Assembly: GCA_003640385.1 (NCBI GenBank)
Contig: RCAB01000156.1
Coordinates: 1 to 64,000 of the forward strand
DNA length: 64,000 nt
Reading direction: 5' to 3'
DNA from: Setaria digitata
Taxonomy: Eukaryota; Nematoda; Chromadorea; Rhabditida; Setariidae
Part shown: positions 1 to 13,198 of the stretch, one piece after another
How positions within the stretch are numbered: position 1 is the first letter of the stretch
How the letters are laid out: each line of letters starts with the position of its first letter
Notes under the pieces: model-generated
Database searches by the model: none
What the model was told of the DNA's origin: nothing
Seen by the model: only the letters and a program-made list of their open reading frames with translations
Program-made: the position numbers and the translations under genes

Positions 1-217
1 TTGTTTTCCTAACTTCAAACGCTCGGTTACCTAAATCTCCGAACTGTTGTATTCGACTTTGTAGATTATTCGTTCCTAGAATTCAGTAGTTTTTGTTTAT
101 CATTTGTGGCAGGGATGCTTGTTCTACCTATTAAAAAATTTTTTTCCATTTTAAAGTTGTTTTGAAATAGTTGATTTATTTAATTTTATTGTATTGTTTT
201 CTTGGTATTTGTTGTAG
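1..217. other. Left edge: msh-5 intron or upstream sequence
   Basis: No open segment here reads like the expected N-terminus of MSH5. The first recognisable msh-5 exon begins at 218 after a TTGTAG acceptor. The stretch is therefore read as intron, with the true 5' exons to the left of the window. This is inference from the missing N-terminal residues. Confidence 0.5.
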
Positions 218-3200
218 TGCTGTTGCAAATGGAACCATCAATTGTAATTATTAGTAAGACGCAGGATGTGAATCTTCTCGGTGAACTGAGCAAATTATGT
301 AAGTTGTTGGCTATGGCTTCAGCAAATTTATAAGTATCTTTCAAATCGTTTATATTTCTTTCTGCAAATTTCTGAATCGAATAATAAAATGAAATTTTGA
401 AAGGATTTAATTGGTAGTAAATATGTTTACTTGTTGTTGTTTACTCGCTCTTTCTTACAAACAATTCGGTGAAGTAGGTGAAATATTTTATCGTATTATC
501 AAAAAATTTTTCGCTTGTATGTTATTTTCAAATGGTTTATTTAATCCTTTCAGTTATTTTGTTTATTAATTGAATTTTTTAAAAGGTTTTGGAGAGAATG
601 ATAGGATCGATTCCGATGTTCCGAAGAAACAAGTGGAGAATGTTTTAATAAATCTGGAAGTTAATGATGAGAAAATCGAAAGCGATGATGAAAATGATGA
701 AGAGGCACCAAGTGCGAGGCGTATAACTGCATTACATTTAATGCCAAATATTGCTTACAGTTCGTATTTCTTTTTTCCAACATTATATGGGAATGATGAC
801 TTTGATGATTTTGACAACAATATTTCAGTTTATCTTTTCTTTCTTTTTATAATTTATTCGTAGATTTCGAAGACGCTAAGAAACGTATTTTACCGCTTTT
901 TGAGTCGACGAATTCCACTGAAGAAGAGAATAATCTTCGTTTAGCATTTCGGCTAGATTTAACGGCTACGAATATGGTTAGTTTTCCAATTATTTTTTTA
1001 ATACTATTATTTATATCTTTTTAAGAAGGAATATTAGGTTTATCCATCGCTTTATTTTTCAACTTTTAGATTTGTGCTTTTGGTGCTTTGTTAAAATATT
1101 TGGATGCTGTACGGTTGGGTGTAGAATTTGAGGATATAAATGCAAAAACACCGATTACAAATATCAAAACAATTACTTTGTTCGTTTTTCTTCCTTTTTC
1201 GTTTTTTTTTTTTTTTTCTTTTTTTTTTCTTTTTAAATGCAAAATATGATGAAAGATTTTCTTTGCGACATTGTTAGATGCTTTCAAGAATTTTCCAGAG
1301 AAGAAATAGTGCAGGTGGATGAAAATTCGAAACGTGCCTTGCAAATTTTCCACGATGAATTACATCCATCAGCTTCTAAAGCATATTCCTCTGGCGGCAC
1401 TCGTGAAGGAATCAGCTTGTTTCGTATGTGTAACCGTTGCCAGTCCAAAAGTGGCGAAGCTTTACTTCGGTATTTTTCCAATTTTAGCATGACTTTATAG
1501 AAGCAGGAGTTTAGTTTTAGTTTGGATGCAAAGCTGTTGTATTTTTCTTGGAAATTCATGGTGGATAATTCTTTTAGAACAAATTCTGTTAGTAAATGAT
1601 TTGCGCCGTTTCTGTGGTCTCTACTATAAATATCCACTCCATTAAATCTATTCCAATAGATGATCTAGTTAATGCAATGTTAAAAATCTTTGGTCATTTG
1701 ATAATTTCCTTTATTTTTTCTAACAAAGTAAATATTTTTTCATATAGAAATCAGAATCTACCCGGAATACGAGAGCAAACCGAGAAATTCCCTTAAAATC
1801 ACTTTTCCAGACGTTGGTTTGAGCGACCGACAACAAATCGGGAAACACTGATGAATCGTGTATCAGCCATTCGCTATTTTGTACAAGATTGTCACCTCGA
1901 TGCAGTTGATTTCATTCGGATGAGGCTAAAGAAAATTTGCAATATAAAAGTTTGCTGTGTTTTTTTTTCTCTTTTCCGGCTTTCCTGTATTCATAATCAT
2001 GTAAGATCATTTATAATAAAGGCAGCAATGGCAATAAAGCGAAGAGTTTAATAGTAAAACCATGTCTTTTTTTCAGAAAGTTTGTGCCGAAATACGGTGT
2101 GGAGTCAGGACTGCAGAGTTTATTTTGATTTAACACTCTTTTTCAGTAGAGACATTACATGTGTACTGATTTTGTATGAGATCAACATCATTGCAGGGAA
2201 TTCTGAAAAGAGTACGATCCCAACGATTAACACTAAATGACTGGCGAAATCTTTATACGGTTACTTTTAGGTTTTGAAGAAAAAAAGGAAGTGGAGTATA
2301 ACTGATTTCGACCTTTAGCACGTTTTTTTTTTAATAGTTTCGAAGTTCATAGTTACAAAAATACGAACACTGAAATAATTTTTGGCATTATACTGACCAA
2401 AAACTTGATCACAAATAAATATCGATGACATGATCAGTGGGTTTCATCATTAGGATAGCTAGATAATGTATCTGTTGGAATAGGAATGAGTTGAAGGGAA
2501 GATCTTCACTATATTTTCTTTTGTTTATTCTTGTAACTTTCTTCTTCATTCTGTATTTAGTTCTCAAACTGATCTGAGTTTTATATTCTTATAGTAGTTT
2601 TTCCAGTTAATAATATTCGCAAAGTAGAAAGTCCAGAAGTATCATTAATATATATAGATTACTAGAAAAACTTATCCACCATAGAATTAGTACTTAACCT
2701 TCAAAGACATGCAATACCGCGCAACAAATTATGGAATACATCAAAATGCATGGAATAAAATTGGCATTATTTAACGATGAAATGACAAAAATTGATAGGG
2801 AAATTACCCGTATCACAGCTGTAATCTTCGAAGTTGTAAGTTTAACAGTTTCATCCAATTTTCCCTTACTTCCTTAAATTTTCTTATTATTTCTTCAAAA
2901 TATTAAAACAAATATAAAATAAATTAATCCTTAAGGATATAATTGGAAAATAAGTCTTTGATTAAAACTTGAATATGTTTCTAGAAATTCGCCATATCAT
3001 TCATAACAACTTCTTAGGTATTTTGCTATGTTTAATGCCTTTTTTGCCAGGTCAATTTTTCGGAATCATTTGCGGAAAACCGATTTGTCGTAAATGCAAA
3101 TGTTGACAAAAATTTGGACCAATGTAAGATGTTCTTCTACGAGCCTACAATTTCCACATACTTAATTTCCGCATACTTTTTTTCAAATTTGCATAGCGAA

Positions 3201-6200
3201 AAAGGACTTAAGTTTAAAAGTGTTATTAGCTTTCTAACATTCTAATTTTCAGTAAAGGAATTATACTTATCGTTACCAGAAACACTGACACGTATTGCAA
3301 GAAGGGAAGCAGCAGCTTTGAGTAAGATTATTCTCTTCATTTTTCAAAACTAATAAGATGTTTGTGGCATTGAGAAAGTGAGAAAATCAAATTCAAAAAT
3401 ATATTTTCCAGATGTTCCATCTTCAGTTTGTTACATACCAATGTTTGGATACCTATTAGTTGTTCCAAGAAACACGGTATTTCCTCCAGATATTCAGAAT
3501 GAAATTGAACTTTTATACGAGACGAATGACGCATTGCATGTGAAAAATGAGCGGATGCGCCAACTTGATCGCGAAATTGGTGATATCAAGATGGAAATAA
3601 TTGATATTGAAACAAATGCAATGCTAAAGTTCGTCAGAAATTTTTTAAAATTTCAATAATTTCCTTTTTAAGAAAATATGTATCTTTTTTCAAATCCTGT
3701 AATGCATAAATTAAACATAATTCGCATTCACTAAATTTACCCATTTTGTTGTTTCGATTATTTTTCTATCGGTTTTAGATTGAAGCAGTTGATTTGCCAA
3801 TATGACAAAATAATTCGTCAGGCAGCTCATATCTGTGGAACTTTGGATTGCATTATTTCACTTGCATTAACAGCTCGAGAATATAACTGGCATTGTCCAC
3901 GTTACATAAATGAAGCAGTGATTGATGTAGATGATGGAAGGCATGCTATCACGGAGCTATTATCAACTAGTAAATTTGTCCCAAATCCAATACGGTATGT
4001 TGAGAACTCGCAATATAATAAGTTTCGAAAATTCATGCCAAGTATTTGTATTAATTTTTAGTTGTCTTAACCTGTTAGTGTTTTATGAAACAAACACTGC
4101 GTTATTCACATCTTAATTCTTCATATGCCTAACTTGGTTGACAGTTTCTTTCCTTTCTTTATCCTTAAAATGAATAATTCAACAATAAAGCTAATTTGTG
4201 ATTACAGTAATTTGAATGGGAAAAGTATTATTGTATTTCTTTATTTACAGTTCTGGAGGTGCACAAACAAAGGTAAAAATCTTAATGGGACCAAATGCGT
4301 CTGGCAAAAGTATTTACCTTAAACAGGTTTATTATTCTTATGAAATGCAAAAATTGAATTTTAGGAAATGAGACACCAAAGTCAATTTTGACCAGTGGAC
4401 CAATGACATGTTGCGGAGAGTGGATGTGAACTTTGTATCACTAACTGTTATAGTTTATGACTTTAGCAGTTAACAATATATCTCCTTATGAGATTTCGAA
4501 CCGAGGCGATATAGTATTAATTATTGAAAATTTTTAAAATTCATAGATATCAGCAAAAAAAGACGCACGAAAATAAAGCATTCTATATCTGCAGATTGGA
4601 ATTATCGTTTTTCTCGCTCATATTGGTAGCTTTGTGCCGGCAAAAAATGCTATTGTCGGACCAGTGGATCGTATAATCACGAGAATGCACACTGTTGATT
4701 GCGTGCTGGATGGCATGTCAACATTTGCTACTGATTTGTCACAGGTTGTTTTCGAACAAAACTTGATTTTTTAATTTTTCAGCTCAGTTAGAAGTTTTTG
4801 TGGAGTATAGAAATAATCGGCTTCCTTAAATGATTTGATTTATGAGTTTGTAATTGTAAATAATAATAGCACTATGTTATGTAAATATTTGTTGTTATTA
4901 AATAACTGAAATTCGAATTTAATGCAACGGTTTTTTCAAAAATTTTAGATGGCAGTTGCTTTGCGACGTGGAACTGGGAATTCATTAATCTTGATCGATG
5001 AATTTGGCAAAGGCACAGTTATGGTAGCTAATTTTAATTATTCCATTCAGGAAAAGTTTTCTGGACCTCATGATGAAAACTTTTTTTTCTCACAGAAAAC
5101 GAGTTTTGTTACTTACATGCTGAAAAATAGTTTTTTAGGAAGCAGGTCTGTCACTGCTAGCATCCTCATTGAATCACTGGATTCGGAAAGGAAAAATTGG
5201 TTGTCCGCATGTTTTCGCTGTATCTCATTTTTATTCACTCATTGATTATATCGTTAAAGATGTCGACATGTTATCGTTTTTGGTATTTTATGAAAATTTT
5301 GGAACAAAAATCATTGTTGCATGTTTCGTCTCAACAGTTTTATGTATTTGGAACTTCTGTACTTCTTTCGGATTTTTTTTTTAATGAGTCCATACACTTA
5401 AGGAAGGAGTGTTAGATATTCTAACTTGATGGGACGATTATCTGGTTATTTTTTGAGGAGAAAATGTTCTAAAAATATGTACATAAGGCATATTTATTTA
5501 ATGACATAAATCATTGGAAATATTGCAATCATTACAATAAATTTTACTTTTTTTTTTTTTTTTTTAGACAATGGACGTAGTATTAGACGGTGGAAATTTC
5601 GAATTTCAGTATAAACTTGTTGATGGTTTTATTGACTCCTCACATGCCTCACACACTGCTTCCAAAGTAGGCATTGATATGGAAATTATAAAACGCGCAA
5701 ATCAGGTCATTTTTAAAAATACTGCTTACATTCTAGTTTTCGACTAATTACTAAAAATCAAAAATGATTTGTATAAAATATATAATAGCCTATGACACTT
5801 ATAGCTTTAGGTTTATGAATGCTTGAAGTCCAATAAACCTATCGATCCTCTGGATGACGATGGCGAATTGTTATTCAAAATAGCACCTTTGTTGGAAAAT
5901 TTGAGAAATACCGACTTCACTGTTGATCTTAGAGGTGATGCCTTTTATATTTAATAATACGTAATTTGCACCACACTTTGGAGTTTTCCTGATTAGTGAA
6001 ATTTATTTTAATTTTAAACTAGAATTATAATTTACTTTCTAAACTTTAGTGTTGATTGATGAGTGGTTTTATTTGATTTGCTGATCCAAATTCCATATGC
6101 GATATATAAGAATGAAAAATTTTATTTCTTAGTCACCATTTTACGATCAAATTCCAAAACCTGCATCGAATTTGACTTAGCGAGTTGAACAGCTAAGCTA

Positions 6201-7061
6201 TGTAAAGATTAACTTCTCCAAAAAGAAAAGATTCAGATTTCTTACAAGTTATGGTTGAATTACTGTTACCAGCACAAGAGAGGGATGCAGCAATAGCTGA
6301 TGGTAAGAGTGATGATGCTGATATTGACATACAAAATGATGATAAAATTAATACAGAGGAATATATCAACTCAAGTGGAAATGAAAACACAGCAGTAAAA
6401 TCAAGGTTATACTTTGTAGCTTTTTCACTGCTGTAGTAATCACTTCATATAGTTAACAAGAAGTTATCCATATATGGTTATCCTTGAATTTTTGCACTTT
6501 GTAACAGTTAGTTTTTAAGCATATATAGTTGAAATATCATAAAAGACTTTTTTATAATTAAAAAGCTTTTTATGATAATTAGTAAGTATAATTGTGATTA
6601 CAGTTATGCGACAATTATACAATTTTAATGCTTCTGATTCTTATTAATGAAAAAGATGAAAAATATTGCTGGGTAAGAATCGATCCTCAGGTGCTGTACG
6701 AAAAATTTTACTGTGCATATTTTATTGATGCGGATTTGCATTGCACATTATAAATGTCATAATTTAAAATTTTTTTCATGTCATATTTCTTACGTGAAGG
6801 TCGCGGTAAAAACTTCGAACTACGATAAATGTTCAAAATCTCCGAAGAGATGAATTATCGTCAAATCAGAAATATTACAGGCATAATGAATTTCATCCAT
6901 CTTCTGTCGGAATGTTGCAAAGACCGGAAAGTCCGATAATGAATTGCACAGAGTTGCACAGTGAATCGAGAAGTGATACCGTTGATTCATTCCTCGATGT
7001 TACTGCAAGATCATCTATAATGAAAAAAACCAAAATAGACCATACAAGTTTTGAAGTCTGA
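218..7061 (+). CDS. msh-5: MutS homologue MSH5, 5' partial, 20 exons
   Basis: Meiotic MutS-family ATPase; in the family MSH4-MSH5 stabilises recombination intermediates and promotes crossovers. Exons read: 218-298, 586-759, 864-976, 1070-1179, 1299-1469, 1811-1949, 2197-2259, 2707-2835, 3051-3123, 3253-3321, 3412-3628, 3779-3994, 4251-4326, 4595-4744, 4949-5023, 5139-5282, 5568-5705, 5811-5934, 6249-6405, 6848-7061. All phases agree and give 876 residues to a TGA. Hallmarks: core motif GALLKYLDAVRLGVEFED, 'LQIF' plus REGISLF...NRC, Walker A GPNASGKS (near 4290), Walker B LILIDEFGKGT (near 4990), and SSHASHTA in the C-terminal ATPase region. By comparison with other MSH5 proteins some tens of N-terminal residues are missing, so ATG 229 is probably internal. 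The last two exons add about 120 residues rich in Asp, Ser and Asn beyond the conserved core. The last acceptor (6846-6847) has a poor pyrimidine tract and is the least certain. MSH4 is unlikely because the core motifs match MSH5 best. Confidence 0.93.
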
Positions 7062-8626
7062 GCTAGGATTTAACTCTTTCCTCCTAAATTAACCGGTTGT
7101 ATCATAACGCTCGTCAGTATTCATACATTCATTTACACATACATGCATATATGTACCGTATGTGCTTCACTTCTTGCGACCAAACAATGAGTGGAGGAAA
7201 TTCTCCCTGATCTGATTAGAAGTTTAATAGCTGGATTTTAAGTTTATCAAGGAAACTAAGAATATGAATATCGAGAAATCACAGTGGTATTTCCCAGTGA
7301 TTTTATTGTTGTTCAAACATTTTTGTGTTTACAAATTAAACTTTGGTATCCGTACTTGATTTTCCCTCCTTCATTAATTTATCTTTATTTTATGGATTAA
7401 AATTATTTCTTCTCTGGTTAAAAACCTCCATTTACAATTCAGACCAAGTATGACTCTGAAAAGAAAATGGTGACGAAGTGGCTCTGTCTTAAGTTCACTT
7501 CATTTTATTAGGAAATATCTTCAGATTTTACTAATTTAGGGGAGACAGTAAAACGAACTCTAGCAATAATAGTTAGAAAATCCCAGAGCATTTTGCATAA
7601 AACCTTATTTGATCGCACACTACAACGGCCTTCAGCTACTATTAATCAAGCCATAAATATTGCACGGTATTTCCAGTGTAACTTCCCATGTTTCATGCTA
7701 CCCCAAACAATTGCTCGTATAATTTCACTATGTTCATGATNTAATCAAGCCATAAATATTGCACGGTATTTCTAGTGTAACTTCTCATGTTTCATGCTAC
7801 CCCAAACAATTGCTCGTATAATTTCACTATGTTCATGATACCAGGCAACACGCAGGGACTTTTTTTTACTAATAAAACTAAATCAACTCATTGTGAACTG
7901 TGTGAAGGAAAGTCCTTCTTATATCAGTGTTGGAATAATTTCCCTGTGTGGATTTTTTTGATGAATTAAAAGTTGTAAGAGTCTGAAATTTTTCCTTATC
8001 TTAAAGCCATTTTTAGCCCTAGCTTATATATAACTTTTTATTGCCACGTATTTTTGTGTATGTATTCCTTTGCCGGACCTTTTCCAACATTTCTTTAAAA
8101 AATACTGAAGTTATTCCTGGATATCTGTAGCAAATCGCGTTGACAATGTGAAGAAGATTGAAAATTCTTTAACCGACGATAAACGCATTTTTCAAGAGAT
8201 ATTTGTGTAAATACATAAGCATTAATAAATGCAAACCAGATAGCATTGAACTTCAAGTTCATGTTGTATTTATTGGCCGTTACTGAATCCTTTAAATTGA
8301 CGAATCCCGATTTCAAGGCGATCATAACTGGGGAGTACTCGTTTTGATGGTTTTCTCGCATTCCTGTTCCCTTTTCCGAACTTTTATCTAGCCAAACGAG
8401 ACGAAATTACTTGGCAAAAGATATCTCATCCAGTACAAACACTACTAATATCGCATGAAAATTTACGTAGATCCCTTTCTAAACCAGTCCCGTTACCAAG
8501 AAATTTCGAGTCTTGAGCAAACGGCAATCAGTTAATTGATTGTATATAGAAACATTCTATCCTGACAGTGAAATACAGAAAACTTATACATGATAAATGG
8601 AATCACAAAGAAAAAGAATACACTTA
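7062..8626. other. Convergent intergenic region
   Basis: Lies between the 3' ends of msh-5 (+) and importin alpha (-). Short open frames at 7787-7969 (+) and 8095-8361 (-) match no family I recognise and have no exon context. It contains the N at 7741 and the duplication described separately. No RNA gene was seen. Confidence 0.6.
7643..7839. repeat. 98-bp direct duplication flanking a single N
   Basis: Bases 7643-7740 and 7742-7839 are the same 98 bases with two C/T differences, separated by the only ambiguous base in the window (N at 7741). Two abutting near-identical ends around one N are typical of an unmerged contig overlap or two haplotypes. A real tandem duplication is possible but less likely. 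Confidence 0.85.
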
Positions 8627-11600
8627 CTAAGAGAAATTAAAATGATTCAATCTAATATTACCAGTGGAGCCTATGTCACTGTTCTCTTTGTTGGCAGTCT
8701 CATCCTGTTCATCGTCCTCACGAAGATAGTATTTCTCCATGATTGCACATGCTTTAAAAAATATTTCCGTATTTGCACTCCTAAAAGGAAAATTATTGAA
8801 GCATTGCATTTCTTTCTTTTAAAAATGAAATGAGACTCTGGTAGTCTGAAAATGAACCAATTTGAAGTATCAAAATATCAAAAAAGAAAAAAGAAAACAA
8901 AAAGCAAGAAGAAACGGATGCACTAATTATCCAATTCTATTTATATGCGAGGATTAAACGCACTTATTGAAGCATTTTCATATAAAATTTAACTTACAAC
9001 ATTAGAAATTCAAGTTTATCAATCACGTTCAACTCTTCCAGAGTGGCGGAGTACGGGTTTCGACCATCAACTGCAAAGCGAAAAGAAACGACAATAAATA
9101 TGAAGAGATAAAATCAACAAAACTTCAAATAACCAACATGGTGATCGATTTTGCAGATAAGTCTTCCGATCCTGATGGAAATAACAAGAGTGTCGTCACC
9201 ACTCTAGCATCTGCTAACAGCCCACTACCAAAACTATTCTAATTCAACTTGCTAGACCTACACTGACGTGTTTCACTTCAACTCACTAAACAAAGCCACT
9301 AACGATCCTGAATTTACTTGTTCTATCATGACAACATTTTCCTACCCACCATCCTAGACGAGTACCCAAACTACTCTCAGGTAATAACATCCTCTATAAA
9401 ATAACATTACAAAACTGAATGTGAACGCTCTTTGCTGGAACAAACAATTATATAACACGAATCATCAAAATGCAGACCAACGTTCAACTCTAAGTGACGC
9501 TCGTATCATTTTTTTTTTTTTTTTCAAGATCTGGTAAATACACGCATAATGGCTATGGCGGTTCACAAAGAATCTTTATAATTATGTAAATAAATAAGCA
9601 AATTAGCAAATAAGCAAATTATGTAAATAAATAAGCAATTCTTATAATTATGTAAATAAATAAGCAAAGAGGATCAGTATTCAACTGAACACCACCTTTA
9701 CAACATTCACCACATTCCAGAACCTCGCCCAATGCTTTCAGTACTACAACTACAACACTGCAATCCATAACAGTGAGCATATCACTGAGAGGAATAAGAG
9801 CACCTTCACGTACAATGCCTGCTATATGTTCCTTGTTACCACCAGTAATCGCATTAGCAATCACCCAGCAGGCCTACAAATTCGAACTGTTTCATATCAA
9901 TATTTCAATTTATTAAATTGATAAAAATGAAAAAGTCTTCCTGAACTTTTCACTCATCAACAACTAAAGATAACAGGAAATCAATGATTGAATAAGCTCT
10001 TTCTTCTCCAAAATTTTCATTTTGAATGTACTTGTCAAGAAAAACATGGTAACTGAAAATAATTAAATATAAGAACATGATTTGAAAATGGAAAAAATCC
10101 ACTTTTTACCAAATAACTTAACAATCACTAACAATCACTTTAACATTTCCCAAATGAAAACTTTATAGTTCAAGGAATATATGAAATGTCGCTCATCATA
10201 AAACAAATATGAGGTGGTATTTCAAATATCTAAATAAAAAACTTACCTCTGAACGAACTTGGAATGTTTCCGTCTTCAAAATTTGTATCAGAGAAGGAAT
10301 TATGCCAGCATCAAAGATGGTTTGTATTTGTGAGGATGTACCAGCAGCAATATTCGACAGTACCCAACATACTTCACGCTTTGTTTTCTGATCACCATCC
10401 AGTAACAAGCGATGAATGTTGTTCAGCGCATTTGCGCAACTTACAACACCTTTAATTCGTTAACTGTATTACAAAGATTTCTCATATGATACTACTGAAG
10501 TTTCATAAAAAATTATATATCGAAAACACTTTTATTAGATTATTTGCCATAATTCTGATAGCAAAAACACCGTCTTCCTGGGATTTAATTATTGATTTAA
10601 CGAAGATTTCAGAATAAAACTTGCGTTTTCAAACGGCAAAGAAAAAACTAAGCGAACATTGTAAGCGATTGAAACTACAATTTCAAACTCACACTGTGTT
10701 TGTTCATCATCTCCCGAAACAATATTCCCAACTGCCAATAAAGCGGCTAATGATATTTTCGAATTGGGATGTCCCATATGTTCTACCAAACACTCAATAG
10801 TATTTGGTTTCAAGATATGCTTATATGAGCTTTCCGGTACAGCATCAAGCAAACGACCAAATGCGCGACAGGCATCGGAAATAATTAACGTATCGCTACT
10901 ATACAAAGCTTCATTGAACAAAGGCAAAAGTACTCCAATCTGCAATGCATTAATTGAACAAAATATCCGAAATTAGTAACGCAACGTGAAAAACGGTTCT
11001 CTAAGTATTAGGTTAGAAAAGGATTTCCATATAGAAGTGAAGCCGTTTAATTCTACACAAGGTATATTAGTATTATTAAAAGGTAAACAGAGTTAACATC
11101 CTACAGTATAGTATACACTCCTATCGACAAGTGGTTAAATACTTGACTGAAAGTTAGTACTGACTTTCTCGAGATCCACAGGCGGATCTTTCCCACGACA
11201 TAGATTGGAAGCAGCCCAAACAGCGCATCGTGCTTCCATTAGCGTCATACTATAAAAAAAAAAAAAAAAAAAAAATAAAGTTACTGATATCAAAACAAAT
11301 GTCAATAACAAAAGTTCGTAGTGCTTTACAAAACTCACTCGTCTGGAATCATTGTCATTCTTTGAGCCATACCGTAGCTAATACACAAATCTCTGTACTG
11401 ACAACATTCAGCGGCTATATTGCCCAGCGCAAATAACGTTAGCTCACGCATTTCACGATCTGGATTACTGAAAGAAATCAATTTATGTGCTAATATTTTG
11501 GAAAATAATTGACAAGAACAACAAACCTATAAAATCACATCAGCAATGCGTAAAAGTGCCTACCCAATTAAATCTACCAAATATGGAACTACACCACTAT

Positions 11601-13198
11601 TGACAATTGCATCTGTATGAGTTGAACAGATCGAAACAATGGCGCCAACAATATGAGTAGCAGTACGACGTATGTTCAGGTTTGGTCCAGTTTCCACTAG
11701 TTCGACGATACGAGGTATCAAATTCAAAGCAACAATTTCATCCGCCACTTCACTAGCATTACCTGCAATATCCCATTTTCTTCTTAAATTATGAATTTTC
11801 ATCCAAAGTTGGGGTTAAAAAGTGTTGAAAAAAGAGAGTGACAAAAATGCCTAGTTATACTGTACCATTTGAAAAAAGGAAAAAACAAAACATATTTCAC
11901 CATAACAACCTGTACAATGCCTATGTGTAAAATTGTATTTTATCATGCACTACTTATTCATCACTTCCATTTGATACGGATGCACAACTATTAAAAGAAC
12001 TGGTTTTTAATAAATTAGGAAATACTCAGCCAAAATTAGGAAATTCGTTTAAAACTGTGCTACAAAAAAATTACTTGTACGAAAACGGCGTCTGTAAAAA
12101 TCCAGGGCTTCTTCGACATCTTCTAAGCGCTCTCCACATAGTTTCCCAATGATCCGTTCATCCAGTGCAACACAAGCCTCAAAAATAAGAATAACTTCAG
12201 ATTTCCCTGTCCCATTTACAGTCTGGTGTTCTTTTACGGTGGGTGTGGGTTATCACATATATTCCCTTTATCACCACGGATAGGGATAAAATATTCCGAA
12301 ATACAACAAAAATCTTTCCCAATCAATAAAGTTTTAGAAGAAAAAATGTTGAGAATTCGCTCAAAACTTTGGAAGAAAATCGGAATTTCATAATCAACCG
12401 GAAATCTTCAAAGGAAATATTAGGGACTGGAATAGAAATGAAAATTAGAATATTTCTGTTTGCAAATACCATACAAATATAATGGGCAAAACTATAAATT
12501 AACTGAATAAAGATCATGCTGTTGAAGTAAAATCAGCTTAGTCACACGTTAACCCATAAGTTTTCTTTTATTACAGTCAACAATGTCAAAGTGCCTTACA
12601 ATTTCACGTTCCGATTCTTCAAGAAGATCAGTCGGAGCCAGATCTATTTGGCGTCGTTTGTTCAAATCATCGTAACGTTTCGCTTTACGAATTTCAGCGC
12701 ATACTTCTTCACGTCGTTTACGCATAGCGTCTGACGTCATACCTAAATTCTAACTGTTACATTTATTTTATTCACATGATGAAAACAGGTGTGTACTTCT
12801 CTCGTATTTCTTTCATGAAGAATAACAGATTAACATGAATAATTTTAAAAAAAGCAAATTACATAGAACTACAAATTACTCTGCACATATATTACTGATA
12901 CACTTAATTTTTTTTTTACCATGTGAAAAGCGAAAGAATTCAATCATGTTATGCTAGAATTTTTTTCTCATGGCTAAACAATCACATCCTATTTGTTCCC
13001 ACTAAAAGAATGAATAAATCACTTTTGCTAACAGTTTAAAGAAAACTCCCATATGTCTGATATTTCCGTAAAAAAAGATCTGACTGCACATTTCTTACCT
13101 TTATTTTTGTACATAGACCCACGTGAAGCGGTAGCAAAATCAGAATCCCTGTCATACGTTGCTGAGAATGCAGATGACGACGCACCTTCCTCATTCAT
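8627..13198 (-). CDS. Importin subunit alpha (karyopherin alpha), divergent
   Basis: Adaptor that links nuclear-localisation signals to importin beta. Exons (minus strand): 13198-13099, 12742-12582, 12177-12081, 11762-11564, 11467-11339, 11249-11165, 10939-10693, 10449-10247, 9873-9696, 9070-8998, 8780-8627; total 1626 nt, 541 residues. The N-terminus has a basic importin-beta-binding segment (MRKRREEVCAEIRKAKR, then LNKRR). Armadillo repeats follow, with LFALGNIA (about residue 198), VWAASNLCRG (about 236), AVGNIVSGDDEQTQ, CWVLSNIAAG (about 367) and CWVIANAITGG (about 409). The C-terminus is acidic and ends FNFS. The start may instead be the in-frame ATG at 13222. The Trp/Asn pair of the usual second repeat is absent and the fifth repeat has Arg for Trp, so the major NLS groove is degraded while repeats 7-8 are intact. 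It resembles the divergent nematode germline importins (IMA-2/IMA-3 type), but I cannot assign the exact paralogue. Confidence 0.93.
9570..9672. repeat. Short AT-rich direct repeats in importin intron
   Basis: A segment built from TTATAATTATGTAAATAAATAAGCAA-like units occurs twice in full (near 9577 and 9640) and partly in between. It lies in the intron between importin exons 9 and 10. Confidence 0.7.
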
